Positions 37,120-49,466 are shown, counted from the stretch's first letter. The stretch is 64,000 bases of DNA from Paraspadella gotoi (GCA_051294375.1 CM119263.1:17442635-17506634), one strand, 5' to 3'. Notes: generated by a model not told the origin, from the sequence alone. Numbers and translations: made by a program.

Positions 37120-37345
37120 TTTTTTTGCCCACTGAGCATTGGGCTGCATCGCTTCATCAAAAATGTGACCGGCCAGAAACACCGAAGGAGGCCAAAGCTG
37201 AAATTGTCCAACGGTCACATTGGCCTCCATTCTCGAATTGACCGCCGACGTCGTTGCCATGATGGAATTGGCTTCTGTGGGATTTGCGTTGGCCAGTATC
37301 CTTTTACAAGCGATCGAATGCAGCCGGATTTCTCAACCGGAAACT
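37120..37345. other. Exon-like island, strand unresolved
   Basis: Stops are sparse on both strands. The minus strand gives about 70 open codons (SIMATTSAVNSRMEANVTVG, then QLWPPSVFLAGHIFDEAM) before a TAA. The plus strand gives FIKNVTGQKHRRRPKLK in one frame and LASILELTADVVAMMELAS in another. No splice pair fits the phase of the plus-strand chain. The first block C copy has only the right part of this island. Confidence 0.25.
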
Positions 37346-37428
37346 TTCCAGTTTTTTTCATCTTTTTCTCAATATCCTTTTTTTTTCCTTTTCCCAACCT
37401 GATTCGTAGCTTTTTAGCTTTTCTTTCC

Positions 37429-37575
<147 letters not shown>

Positions 37576-38775
37576 ATCATCATCGTTCAGTGTTCACCTC
37601 TCTCCAATTTCGGCCATCGCTTCCATCGATTTCTTGGTCGGCCCGATCTCCACTTTGCCCCACCCATCGCCCTCTTCTCTCCCCTCCCCACACCCCCCCT
37701 CACAAGATCCCTGTATTCGCTTTCCCAGTTCCCGGAATCCACAACCGGAACTTCTTTATGCGCGAATGGAACTTAATGCAATGGATTATGCCATGGATTT
37801 TATCGGGTCGGGCGTTGGAAGGAAGGAAAGTGGGAGGAAGTAATGAGAAAAGGAGAGAGAAAAATTGGGGACTTTTTTTTTTTTTTTCTCTAGGGGGCGA
37901 GGAGGGGAGGAAGAGGAGAGGAGAAAATAGAGAATAGCGCGAATAAAAAAAAGATATAAGGGAAGAGAGCGCGAGATTATGACTCGGGGGAAAAAAAAAA
38001 AGTGGAAATAAAAACCTTTTGATTAAAAACGATAATATAATGATAACGGCAGGAGGCGAGGGGGGAAAGCATAAAAACCCGTAAAGCGTTCCGTTATTAC
38101 GTTTGGCGGCTTAGGGCGCGAGGGGAAGGAATTTACGGAACGTCTCGATATCACGGAGTCTTGGGTGGCCGGTGGGGGCGAGAGGGGGCTGGAAAGAGAA
38201 TATTGACGTCCCGCGAAGGATCGAGCGGAGGGTCGTCGTGGTTCAGGTGACGGTTGGACAAGAAGAGGGAAGCGGCGAAGGGAGGAAACAAAAAGAGACG
38301 GAGAATGCAAGTCCCGAGGGACGGCGCGCCAACAGCGCCAACAACGCCAAAAAGCGCCACCGCTCAACCGCGCCACGCCGCCATCGCCTTCCGCTTTCTT
38401 CCGCGTTTTTATATCGATTTGCCGATATTCCTTTGAAAAAAAAAAGTTTCTTCTTCACCCTCTCGTTTTCTTCCTTTCTTTTCTTCTTACTTTCACTTAA
38501 CCCTCCGGGTTGTTGCCCGCTCCTCGCCCGCTCCTTGCCCGCTCCCCTGAACTTCTCGCCAGAGGAGATAAGAGAGAAGCTTGCGGCTTCGGTCAATTTT
38601 TACGCGTTCTTCCTCGTAAAAATATAAAATAATCGACGGAAGGGCGACAGAACGAGGCGCCTCTATGGACGTTTAAAGGACAGGGAAATCGTTTTAGGGA
38701 GGCGAGCAAGGAGAAACTTTGAATTTAGAAGTATGTTTCATTATGTATATTTAGTAAAGGTAAAATACTTGATAA

Positions 38776-38783
38776 TGACGTCA
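38776..38783. promoter_or_regulatory. Palindromic CRE-like site TGACGTCA
   Basis: Perfect octamer in the intron about 250 bases before exon 6. Functional role not shown. Confidence 0.25.
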
Positions 38784-39029
38784 TGAATACGGGAAGCACG
38801 GGATCGTTCTGACAATTTAGCGCCAATAGAAAAAGCGGGCAGCTGTTGCTTTGAGACAAACTAAACAAAAGAAATAGTGAAAAAAGTAAATAAACGGGGC
38901 AGAAAAAATTCAGATCTTATTTCCTTGATATATCAATGTCAACTAATTTTAATATCATTACAATTTAATTATGGATTGTTCGGCTCTCACGTAGAATCAA
39001 ACTTATCATGTCCCGATGTTTCTCCTCAG

Positions 39030-39754
39030 GCCCGACGGACTTCCCCTATTCGCAACACGAAAAACCCTCGCTGGACCCTGGCGGCGGCGGGGGCGGCGGC
39101 GGTAGCGGCGGAGGCATGACCCCTTCTCTTCACTCGCGCAGCGGCGGTGGAGGTGGCGGCGGTGGCGGCGGAGGTCGGAGCAGCGTCGGCAGCTCCGTCG
39201 GCGGCGGCGTCGGCGGCGTCCTGAACGACGGTTATCCGCCGGGGACGCCGACGCTCGGCGGTCGCCACACCCCCGGCGGCGGGAGCGGCGTCGGAAAAGA
39301 CGCCTCTTCTTCCCGATCTCCCCACCACCACCACCACCAACAGCAGCAGCAGCAGCAGCAACAATCCTATCACCAGCAACAGTCGGACTACCACCACCAC
39401 CACCACCCCGAATCCCCATATCCGTCGAGACACTCCTCTTCAAAGGGTGGCGGCGGCGGCGGCAGNNNNNNNNNNNNNNNNNNNNNNNNNNNNNNNNNNN
39501 NNNNNNNNNNNNNNNNNNNNNNNNNNNNNNNNNNNNNNNNNNNNNNNNNNNNNNNNNNNNNNNNNNNNNNNNNNNNNNNNNNNNNNNNNNNNNNNNNNNN
39601 NNNNNNNNNNNNNNNNNNNNNNNNNNNNNNNNNNNNNNNNNNNNNNNNNNNNNNNNNNNNNNNNNNNNNNNNNNNNNNNNNNNAGCGGAACCGACTCTGA
39701 ACCCATGTTCTATAACAGCCGACCTTCCAGTGGATACGATAGATATTACGATGG
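39030..39754 (+). CDS. Exon 6 of chain, poly-Gly and His/Gln-rich (gap inside)
   Basis: Entered through GTTTCTCCTCAG at 39029 and left through the consensus donor GTAAGT at 39755. The first bases (GC) complete a codon with the preceding exon. The frame reads PTDFPYSQHEKPSLDP, then long Gly tracts broken by GGMTPSLHSR, a Ser-Val-Gly segment, PPGTPTLGGRHTPGG, a Ser run, and alternating His and Gln runs, with SPYPSRHSSSKGG before the gap. A 218-N gap (39466-39683) follows. After it come SGTDSEPMFYNSRPSSG and YDRYYDG in the frame that fits the donor (phase 2). The gap size is nominal, so the frame across it is not meaningful, and an intron could be hidden there. The repeat-rich composition suggests a disordered scaffold or regulatory protein, but no domain is visible. 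Confidence 0.7.
39466..39683. other. Assembly gap inside exon 6, 218 N
   Basis: Lies within Gly-codon (GGC) repeats, a likely cause of assembly failure. Confidence 0.97.
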
Positions 39755-39761
39755 GTAAGTG

Positions 39762-39989
39762 AGAGAGAGAGAGAGAGAGNNNNNNNNNNNNNNNNNNNNN
39801 NNNNNNNNNNNNNNNNNNNNNNNNNNNNNNNNNNNNNNNNNNNNNNNNNNNNNNNNNNNNNNNNNNNNNNNNNNNNNNNNNNNNNNNNNNNNNNNNNNNN
39901 NNNNNNNNNNNNNNNNNNNNNNNNNNNNNNNNNNNNNNNNNNNNNNNNNNNNNNNNNNNNNNNNNNNNNNNNNNNNNNNNNNNNNNNNN
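39762..39989 (+). repeat. (GA)n directly after the donor, then a 210-N gap
   Basis: GAGAGA repeats start within the +6 to +8 bases of the 5' splice site at 39755 and run into N at 39780. Confidence 0.93.
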
Positions 39990-40132
39990 TGTACAACCAG
40001 GAGTATCGACATCATAAATGTAACCAAAAACTTCATTATTAACATGGACATTGAAATACATATATGCAGTATCCTTAGTTAACTTAGTAATTTTTTATAA
40101 TTGATTATTTTCTGGGCAGCTTTCTGTTCCAG

Positions 40133-40187
40133 GAATGACGTTGATTTAGTGACACAATCTTTCGGTTTCGAGTTCTTGACCTGCCTT
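40133..40187 (+). CDS. Exon 7 of chain, partial (runs into gap)
   Basis: A strong acceptor (GCAGCTTTCTGTTCCAG, AG at 40131-40132) opens one base plus 18 codons reading NDVDLVTQSFGFEFLTCL before N. The first G completes a Gly codon with the GG left by exon 6, so phase fits. The sequence is non-repetitive and looks like folded protein. The exon's end lies in the 139-N gap (40188-40326), because (CT)n intron-like sequence follows. Confidence 0.5.
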
Positions 40188-40326
40188 NNNNNNNNNNNNN
40201 NNNNNNNNNNNNNNNNNNNNNNNNNNNNNNNNNNNNNNNNNNNNNNNNNNNNNNNNNNNNNNNNNNNNNNNNNNNNNNNNNNNNNNNNNNNNNNNNNNNN
40301 NNNNNNNNNNNNNNNNNNNNNNNNNN
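40188..40326. other. Assembly gap, 139 N
   Basis: Truncates exon 7. The right lip is (CT)n. Confidence 0.97.
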
Positions 40327-41534
40327 TCTCTCTCTCTCTCTCTTTCTCCTCCTCCCTCCGTTTCTCCCCCCCGTCTCTCTCTCTATCTTCACAAAGGTTA
40401 ATAGGCGGACGAAGTGACCTTTACAGAGAGAGAGAGACTCGGAATTTCGTCTTGAACGGAAGTGAGATTCTCACTTAGAACCCGCGATTGCGATTGGACC
40501 CCAATTTGGGGTTTTTTTGAAGACCGTAATCTGAGACTTGGGACAACAAATCTTTTTTTTTTTATTCTCTTTTCTTCCATTTACTATTCTCTTTTTCACG
40601 TCTTCTCCAACATTTTTTTTTCATTTTCTTTATTTTTCTTTTTTATCTTTTCTATTTTCGTCTCTTTTCGTCTCTTCTCTACTCTACTCTACTCTACTCT
40701 ACTCTACTCTACTCTACTCTACTCTACTCTACTCTACTCTACTCTACTCTACTCTACTCTACTCTTCTCTTCTCTTCTCTTCTCAGCAGAATAGAGGACA
40801 AAGTCGATGACAAAAAATTCCTCTGAAGATCAAAATCCAAAATCTTGCTTTCTTTTCCCACAATTTCAAATCTTCTGAATCGAAAGACGGACGTCCTGAG
40901 ACAAACGAGCTTTACCAAGTTCTAACGATTTTCACTTTTCACATCACGAACTGTCAGTGTTAATTAAGTTCGTTTCATTTCTCGTTTTTTTTTTATTAAT
41001 CATGATAACCATTTATGGAGAAAAATCTCTTTTCCGATTTCTTTAAATTAGATTTATTGGCAAAGGCGGCATCTGCTTCTAGTCGGAATATGTTTGTGCG
41101 TGTTTGCATTTCGCATCTGCTCGCGTGTGTTTGCATTTCTCGATTTTTTTTGTTTGCGTTCGGTTCTGTCGCGTTTAATATATATCTTCTTTTTTTGGTC
41201 CCTCCGATAACTCGTCCCTTATTCGGGGTCATTTTCCGTCATGTGACGGAATTTTTCCTGTCATCCGGTGACGTTTTGTCACGACGTTTCTTACTTAATC
41301 ACGTGACAAACTCCTTCACTGCTTCCTTTCGCTTTGATCATGAATCTGACTCGGTTGATCCGAACCGAGCTGATCTGATTTGACCAATGACGTCGATGAC
41401 GATCATTGGCGGTCAATGACCAGAGAATTCCAGAAAAATACCTTCGTTTTTTTCATAATATATTTTATGCTTTTTTCAACTGGTTTCTTATTCTACGTGA
41501 AGGGTTTTCACCTCCTACTTCCTAAAAACTAGTT
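40327..41534. other. No gene supported; CT tract, pentanucleotide repeat, E-box
   Basis: Non-coding by appearance. Contains TCACGTGA at 41299-41306 among several GTGACG words. Confidence 0.5.
40676..40785 (+). repeat. (CTCTA)n pentanucleotide microsatellite
   Basis: About 17 perfect CTCTA units ending in (CTCTT)n. In all frames this gives artificial Leu/Tyr/Ser repeats. Confidence 0.98.
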
Positions 41535-42396
41535 NNNNNNNNNNNNNNNNNNNNNNNNNNNNNNNNNNNNNNNNNNNNNNNNNNNNNNNNNNNNNNNNNN
41601 NNNNNNNNNNNNNNNNNNNNNNNNNNNNNNNNNNNNNNNNNNNNNNNNNNNNNNNNNNNNNNNNNNNNNNNNNNNNNNNNNNNNNNNNNNNNNNNNNNNN
41701 NNNNNNNNNNNNNNNNNNNNNNNNNNNNNNNNNNNNNNNNNNNNNNNNNNNNNNNNNNNNNNNNNNNNNNNNNNNNNNNNNNNNNNNNNNNNNNNNNNNN
41801 NNNNNNNNNNNNNNNNNNNNNNNNNNNNNNNNNNNNNNNNNNNNNNNNNNNNNNNNNNNNNNNNNNNNNNNNNNNNNNNNNNNNNNNNNNNNNNNNNNNN
41901 NNNNNNNNNNNNNNNNNNNNNNNNNNNNNNNNNNNNNNNNNNNNNNNNNNNNNNNNNNNNNNNNNNNNNNNNNNNNNNNNNNNNNNNNNNNNNNNNNNNN
42001 NNNNNNNNNNNNNNNNNNNNNNNNNNNNNNNNNNNNNNNNNNNNNNNNNNNNNNNNNNNNNNNNNNNNNNNNNNNNNNNNNNNNNNNNNNNNNNNNNNNN
42101 NNNNNNNNNNNNNNNNNNNNNNNNNNNNNNNNNNNNNNNNNNNNNNNNNNNNNNNNNNNNNNNNNNNNNNNNNNNNNNNNNNNNNNNNNNNNNNNNNNNN
42201 NNNNNNNNNNNNNNNNNNNNNNNNNNNNNNNNNNNNNNNNNNNNNNNNNNNNNNNNNNNNNNNNNNNNNNNNNNNNNNNNNNNNNNNNNNNNNNNNNNNN
42301 NNNNNNNNNNNNNNNNNNNNNNNNNNNNNNNNNNNNNNNNNNNNNNNNNNNNNNNNNNNNNNNNNNNNNNNNNNNNNNNNNNNNNNNNNNNNNNNN
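41535..42396. other. Assembly gap, 862 N
   Basis: The right lip (42397-42436) is a 40-base exact match to 48040-48079. Confidence 0.97.
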
Positions 42397-43814
<1,418 letters not shown>

Positions 43815-45158
43815 CTAGGAAAAAAGTTAGAAACATTTTTTTTTTAANNNNNNNNNNNNNNNNNNNNNNNNNCTTTAAGTTATAATTATTCAATACAAAA
43901 TATTACAAAATGAACATTCTCATTTGGTATGCCCTCCCCCGGCATCGATCACTGCTGGGCATTCTGAGGCATGTCTCGTAAGCGAATTTAGAGGTACGGA
44001 GGTGAAATGTTTTTCCACACCTTTTAGCGCGATCTTTCAGCCCGATGTTGATGTTGGCGGTTCTCGACTTTGCTCTTTTTCATCTGCGACCAAAGCGATC
44101 AAATTGGATTTGGATCGGGGGATTCAACCTCGGCAATCAGAGAATGTTGATTTGATGGGATTGGATGCCACTGCTTCGTGAGCTAGCGCTCTATTCGCGA
44201 GGATGCTCGTTCCTAAAGCATAGATCTACGTCGCGCTTCGAAAAGATTTTATCTGTTGCTTTATTAATATGTCCTTGATAAAGTATTGCAATTGATTGGT
44301 GGGGCGTGACTAGGAAATAGGAACTGTGGCTTTTATTTTACGTCTTGTGATGGCACCAAAGCATTGATATTGCCAGGTCTTTGTTGTGAGTTGAACAGTC
44401 GGAGAACGGCGTTCAACAAGCGAGCGACGACGATATAGAACTCACACCTGCCATTATTTCTCGAACTGGAATCCACAGTATTCAGCAGAAGCACTGACCC
44501 ATTACAGGCGACGACCATGGTGTCTGTGCAAATTGCCTTTGCTTGATCTTTCTTCTGTTGTTACTTGTCTTCGGAGGTACCGGTGAAAAGTGTGCTGGAC
44601 CAGCAGCGGTGTTGACCGTTTGATCGAGTCAACATTAACGCGGTGCTTTGTAGCTTTCATTCCTTATCCACTAGAGCGACTTTTTTAGATCCTCTACAGA
44701 GTCTTTTTCAAGTTGTCTTGAGTCTGGATGTGTACTTTTTGTCTCCGAGGTGCGCACACCAAATGTTTTTGATTTGTTGCCGTAAAAATTATGCATGGTG
44801 ACAAGGGTTCCAGTTATTGTGATGATTGTTGCGTCTTTTCCTATTTGCTCGCTACATTACTTTAGTGAACCGAGAGAGGCTGTCTATCGGTAACCAAATT
44901 TAAAAAATGAAAAAATAACTAATCCAATTTGAAATAGAAACAATAGTCGGAATACCGAGATGTTAGGAAAGTATGCGATTTTTTCGCCATTTTCCTTAGA
45001 ATAGCAATGATATATTTTGCCTCTAATTCTATACGGTATAGATCTCACGAAATGGAAGAAGCAACTGAAGATTTAGGTAGATCTGAACTCCTGATTTTCT
45101 AAACGAGAAGTTTTCGATAATCCTTACGAATTAAAATGTTTCTAACTTTTTTTCCTAG
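43815..45158 (-). mobile_element. Tc1/mariner-type transposon relic
   Basis: Terminal inverted repeats of about 25 bases: CTAGGAAAAAAGTTAGAAAC at 43815 and its reverse complement ending at 45158 (ACTTTTTTTCCTAG). The length of about 1.34 kb (including a 25-N gap at 43848-43872) is normal for the superfamily. The minus strand carries the decayed 3' half of a transposase (separate entry). TA dinucleotides lie near both ends, but the exact target duplication is unclear. Confidence 0.8.
43920..44225 (-). pseudogene. Tc1-like transposase C-terminal remnant
   Basis: Reading the minus strand, SPDPNPI, a stop, and SLWSQMKKSKVEN (44122-44060) matches the superfamily motif around the second Asp and the conserved N-P-I-E-x-L-W. 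Downstream KVWKNISPPY and RLRDMPQN follow, then the hallmark end PAVIDAGGGHTK with TGA at 43922-43920. Several frameshifts and stops (the Glu after Pro-Ile is a stop) show it is dead. Between 44230 and 44520 a further frame (NGSVLLLNTVDSS, then RLLNAVLRLFNSQQ) may be the upstream catalytic part, but similarity is weak. Confidence 0.8.
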
Positions 45159-45204
45159 TGCCTTATGTTAGTGTACCATGTTGACGAAGGGCAACTGTCT
45201 AACA

Positions 45205-45715
45205 TGCACCCCGTTGACGCGCCCGGTCGGAGTGTGTGTCGAAAACGCTACGTTATTTTAAAACTCATTATATGAAATTTGTGACAACCAAATAAAATTA
45301 ACCATTATTAATAATAAGATTTGCCTTAACTTTGCACAGTTGCGTGTCTTAATGCCTCCATCATCTTACAAGATATGACATTGCAGTTCCTGCAAGCTTT
45401 CATAGGACTTATAATAACTTTTAGCAATTATAATATAAGAGTATAAATGAATCTCTTGTATGGTGACTGCTAAATGCACCGTTGACGCCGCCCGGTCGGA
45501 GGTGTGTGTCGAAACACCGCTACGTTATTTTAAAAAAACTCATTATATGAAATTTGTACAACCAATATAAAAATTAACCATTCATTTAATAAATAAGCTA
45601 TCTTGCCCCTAACTTTGGACAGGCTTTGGTGGTTTAAGGCCTCCATCACTCTTACAAGATAATGACATTGCAGGTTCCTGCAAGCTTTCAATCAGGACTT
45701 ATATATAGACTTTTA
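45205..45715. repeat. Direct duplication, two ~220-240 bp copies
   Basis: GTTGACGCGCCCGGTCGGAG to CTTATAATAACTTTTA (45205-45425) recurs at 45480-45715 with scattered one- and two-base insertions. No coding content. It may be a local tandem duplicate, or overlapping read sequence. Confidence 0.85.
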
Positions 45716-45719
45716 TATA

Positions 45720-45873
45720 ATATAAATATAAATAATGGACGCATTTTTTTCAAAAACGACGACGACGACGATTTAACGACAAAGACGACAAAGTCAACGA
45801 CATCAGTCATATTTTCCACGCTCAAAAATCCTGTCGTTTGTTTACTTTTGTTTTGACACCAAAAATGCCATCG

Positions 45874-45911
<38 letters not shown>

Positions 45912-46845
45912 ACTTTTTTATTCTTTTGTTTTTTGGTCATATTCAACGATCTTGACCGACGGATTGGTCATTAACTCAAACATTAAGAACGATAAATTTA
46001 GCGTCTAATTTTTTTATTGAAACATTGGTGTCAAATTTTGGGATCGTAAGACGCAAGTCTTATTCAGCTCTCAAAAGCGTCCGATAGGAAAAATCAATCA
46101 ATCTATATATTCTGGGTTGCGAGTGAGAGTGATCTCAAGCTCGCAATTAATGTACCGACCGTCATTGAACCTTTCGCGACGAGCCTTCCCTTCCAGTCGA
46201 ACGCAAAACCTGTCCTCCGTTGATCAGCCGACGGTAAAAAAGAAAGAACTCCGACTCCGACTGAATGGGACCCGGATGAAGCCCGGATGCAACTGAAATG
46301 GCGCCAATGAAATGGCGACCTTCGAAACTAATTAGACGGCGTTTGATTCTCATCCTATTTGAAAGGAAAGCATGGTGGTGGTGGTCGTCGTCGTCGTCGT
46401 CGTCACGGTCTCTGCTGACTTTTTGCCTCGGAATAAGCTGTCGTCTTCGTTATGTTCTCGTCTTTGTTGACGTCCTCGCTGGCGCTCTCGTCCTTTTTTT
46501 CGTCTCCGTCGTCGTCGTCATTTTTAACGTTTTTGTCCTCGAGTGGATTCCACTCGCCGCACCTCCTCCCAATTCGCGTGATTGCTGCCCTCACCGCCGC
46601 CAAAAAACCCTTAAACCCCACGCCCTCACCGCTTCACCTCAAACCCGTGCCCACCATGTTTTAAACCACTTTTAAACCACCAACTTACCAACCACCGCCG
46701 CCGCCACCGAGTCCGCCATTGGTTTAGAGGAGTGATTTATTTTCGGGCAAAGTTTATATGCGCATAATCAGGTTTTTTTGGTTTTGATGCGAAAGCGAAT
46801 TTTCGCTGCCTGACTCTGTCTCTCTTGAGAGAGAAGAAACAAAGG
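45720..46845. other. No gene supported; ACG and CGT triplet runs
   Basis: ACG triplets at 45757-45775 and GTC/CGT triplets at 46380-46405 and 46505-46520, plus (CT)n at 45875-45907. The opposite-strand and same-strand frames are triplet artefacts (poly-Ser, poly-Asp). Confidence 0.5.
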
Positions 46846-46847
46846 AA

Positions 46848-46960
<113 letters not shown>

Positions 46961-47125
46961 CAAGATGCTCCTTCCCTTAACGAATTACTCAAAAAGAAAA
47001 CCTTGACAGTTACGGAAAATGGTTGGCAAAAAAAAAACCGGGCTCCATTAAATAAAGCGTCCATAGAAACTGCGAAAAAGCTAATAAAAACGTGCTTAAC
47101 GATGGAGGAAAGAGAAGGCACTTAC

Positions 47126-47283
47126 CTCGACTTAAACTTACTCTCTCAACCTTTCTGTTTGTTGTCGTTCCTTCGGAATTCGACGAGGGCTTTTCCTTGC
47201 GAAAACAAACTTTCGTTTTTGAGGAAATTTTAGGAAGACGTTGTTTTTCGTCGTCGTCGATGTAGTTGTTGTCGTCGATATTG
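47126..47283 (-). CDS. Candidate minus-strand exon, unidentified
   Basis: A 158-nt frame (1 + 52 codons + 1) bounded by acceptor TTGCGGCAG (minus strand, AG at 47285-47284) and a perfect consensus donor GAG/GTAAGT at 47125. It reads NIDDNNYIDDDEKQRLPK, then TKVCFRKEKPSSNSEG and RKVERVSLSR. The Asp part derives from ACG triplets, the rest is not repetitive. A plus-strand frame over the same bases (KKNRAPLNKASIETAKK) is the main alternative. The exon would be antisense to, or downstream of, the plus-strand chain. Confidence 0.35.
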
Positions 47284-47472
47284 CTGCCGCAAAGTCAAAA
47301 TATTTTCGTTGGGTTTTGCCGTTTCTGGAAAAAAGTAAGATATATTTTGTGTGGGTTGGTTCAGCGCGAGAGCGCGCAAGTTATAACGCCAGCATTGACA
47401 ATACACGACACATAGGTGGAACAGTGATAACACAGCGTATATAAGACTGCAATGACCAGACTAATTCATTTT

Positions 47473-47475
<3 letters not shown>

Positions 47476-47509
<34 letters not shown>

Positions 47510-47622
47510 NNNNNNNNNNNNNNNNNNNNNNNNNNNNNNNNNNNNNNNNNNNNNNNNNNNNNNNNNNNNNNNNNNNNNNNNNNNNNNNNNNNNNNNNNNN
47601 NNNCTCTCTCTCTCTCTCTCTC
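47476..47622 (+). repeat. (CT)n microsatellite interrupted by 94-N gap
   Basis: CT repeats on both lips of N 47510-47603. The gap is most likely more CT. Confidence 0.95.
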
Positions 47623-49282
47623 CCTTACTCTCTTCCTGGGATCGACGCAGACGGAGGCAAACAGCATCAGGTGGATTCTCCTTCTGTTCTCTCCCCGCGG
47701 TTTTTGCTTTAATATTGAATTTATGAGTTGTTAACTTGGATTAATGAGCATCGGAAGGAGGAAGGGAGATATTGATTGTACGGTGTACGGAGCTTTTCTG
47801 GAAGATCTAGTTCTACCGACTTTCGTATTGCGAGATGCTTGGTACGTTAAAGTTATCCGGTTGGTCACAGGTCACAGGTCACAGATATTCAGTCTTGTGA
47901 TTCTAAAGGGATGATCTATATCTTATCGTCTCAGTGAAAAGCTTACTGTTATTTTACACAAGGGGTCGAGAAAAATGTCTTACTTTTGATATGGTCTCTA
48001 TTATCGGGCGCTTTACGAGCGAAGGTTTATTCAAACAGATTCTCTCTTTATTTTGAATCTTTTATAGACGCTCTCTCAATTTCTCTCTCCCTCGGAACGT
48101 TCTTGCTCTATCTCTAGGTCTCTATCTCTTTACCTTTAAATATNNNNNNNNNNNNNNNNNNNNNNNNNNNNNNNNNNNNNNNNNNNNNNNNNNNNNNNNN
48201 NNNNNNNNNNNNNNNNNNNNNNNNNNNNNNNNNNNNNNNNNNNNNNNNNNNNNNNNNNNNNNNNNNNNNNNNNNNNNNNNNNNNNNNNNNNNNNNNNNNN
48301 NNNNNNNNNNNNNNNNNNNNNNNNNNNNNNNNNNNNNNNNNNNNNNNNNNNNNNNNNNNNNNNNNNNNNNNNNNNNNNNNNNNNNNNNNNNNNNNNNNNN
48401 NNNNNNNNNNNNNNNNNNNNNNNNNNNNNNNNNNNNNNNNNNNNNNNNNNNNNNNNNNNNNNNNNNNNNNNNNNNNNNNNNNNNNNNNNNNNNNNNNNNN
48501 NNNNNNNNNNNNNNNNNNNNNNNNNNNNNNNNNNNNNNNNNNNNNNNNNNNNNNNNNNNNNNNNNNNNNNNNNNNNNNNNNNNNNNNNNNNNNNNNNNNN
48601 NNNNNNNNNNNNNNNNNNNNTTGCTTTCTTTTTGGGAAAAGTTTCTCGATATTTAATTATCCGAAACCGTTATTTTCTATCGGATTTTCGCAAAAATTTT
48701 TTGGCCTTAAATTATTTTTCTTTTCAAACATTTTACCTGTAAAAAGGAAAAAAATTGCAGTATTCCCAATAATTTTTTTTTTTCTAGACAGTATTTCATG
48801 CTGTACCGGTCGAACTCTATCTTTGAAACCAGAATGTTTTAATTTTTTTCACTTCAGAGGAAAAAAATGTCGGTTTCTAATCGGGACTGACGTAAATGTT
48901 TTGAAATGGTCACACTGAACTAAACTGACGGACGTGATGAGTCTATCGTAACAAAGAGAAAATGACGACNNNNNNNNNNACGACGACGACAAAAACGACG
49001 ACGATAATCGATTTTTTTTTCCCTTTTTGAATCGAGATACGACATCCTTTTTTAATTTTTTTTTCTTCCATTGACTTTTTTTGTTCTTTAAAAAGGCACA
49101 GGTATGTATGTAAATTGTATTGAACAGAATGTAGTAGGCATCTGAAAATGCAAGACTCCCCACAAGCGGAGCGGTCATTTTCGTTGTCGTCGTCGTCGCG
49201 GGATCGAAATTGCTCTTTCTCGATCGAGGCGAAGCGTATGAATGATCAGCTCCATCTTTCCTGCTTGAACTGCCTTCTCCAA
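47623..49282. other. No gene supported; gaps and regulatory-like repeat
   Basis: Includes a 477-N gap (48144-48620), a 10-N gap within ACG triplets (48970-48979), and a good acceptor at 47659 followed by 20-60 bases of open frame (GGKQHQVDSPSVLSPRF), too short to assign. Confidence 0.45.
47862..47881 (+). promoter_or_regulatory. Triple DR1 nuclear-receptor-like half-sites
   Basis: TGGTCA, C, AGGTCA, C, AGGTCA: three half-sites of the AGGTCA class with one-base spacing, the DR1 arrangement bound by RXR/USP- and HNF4-type receptors. It may also be a trivial 7-bp tandem repeat. Confidence 0.3.
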
Positions 49283-49360
49283 TCTCTCTCTCTCTCTCTC
49301 TCCTCTCTCTCTTCTCCTCTCTCTCTCTTCTCTCTCTCCTTCTCTCTCTCTCTCTCTTCC
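49283..49360 (+). repeat. (CT)n microsatellite
   Basis: Interrupted CT tract leading into a CTTCCTTTTTCAG acceptor at 49390. Confidence 0.95.
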
Positions 49361-49390
49361 CCTCCCTTCTTTCTTCCCTTCCTTTTTCAG

Positions 49391-49466
49391 CCCGAATTCA
49401 GACGGATTTCTTTCAGAGTCTTCGATGTTTGAGACGCTATCTTTGAACCCGTTTCTGTCGGTTTGA
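49391..49466 (+). CDS. Candidate exon, possible terminal exon
   Basis: An excellent acceptor (TTCCCTTCCTTTTTCAG) opens C plus 24 codons (PNSDGFLSESSMFETLSLN, then PFLSV) and TGA. The start phase (2) would suit exon 6, and could suit exon 7 depending on its hidden end. No poly(A) signal lies close by. A second excellent acceptor at 49559 opens SRITSDFPPFPPEPLS and runs on to the next (GA)n/gap. The two are alternatives. Confidence 0.3.

Noticed and set aside
39006-40061. Long minus-strand frame across exons 6-7
   Set aside because: It passes through two gaps and is the Ala/Arg/Val-rich shadow of the plus-strand Gly/His/Gln exon.
44333-44518. Frame 44518-44333 (minus) as an independent gene
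   Set aside because: It lies inside the Tc1/mariner inverted repeats and is most likely a decayed transposase portion.
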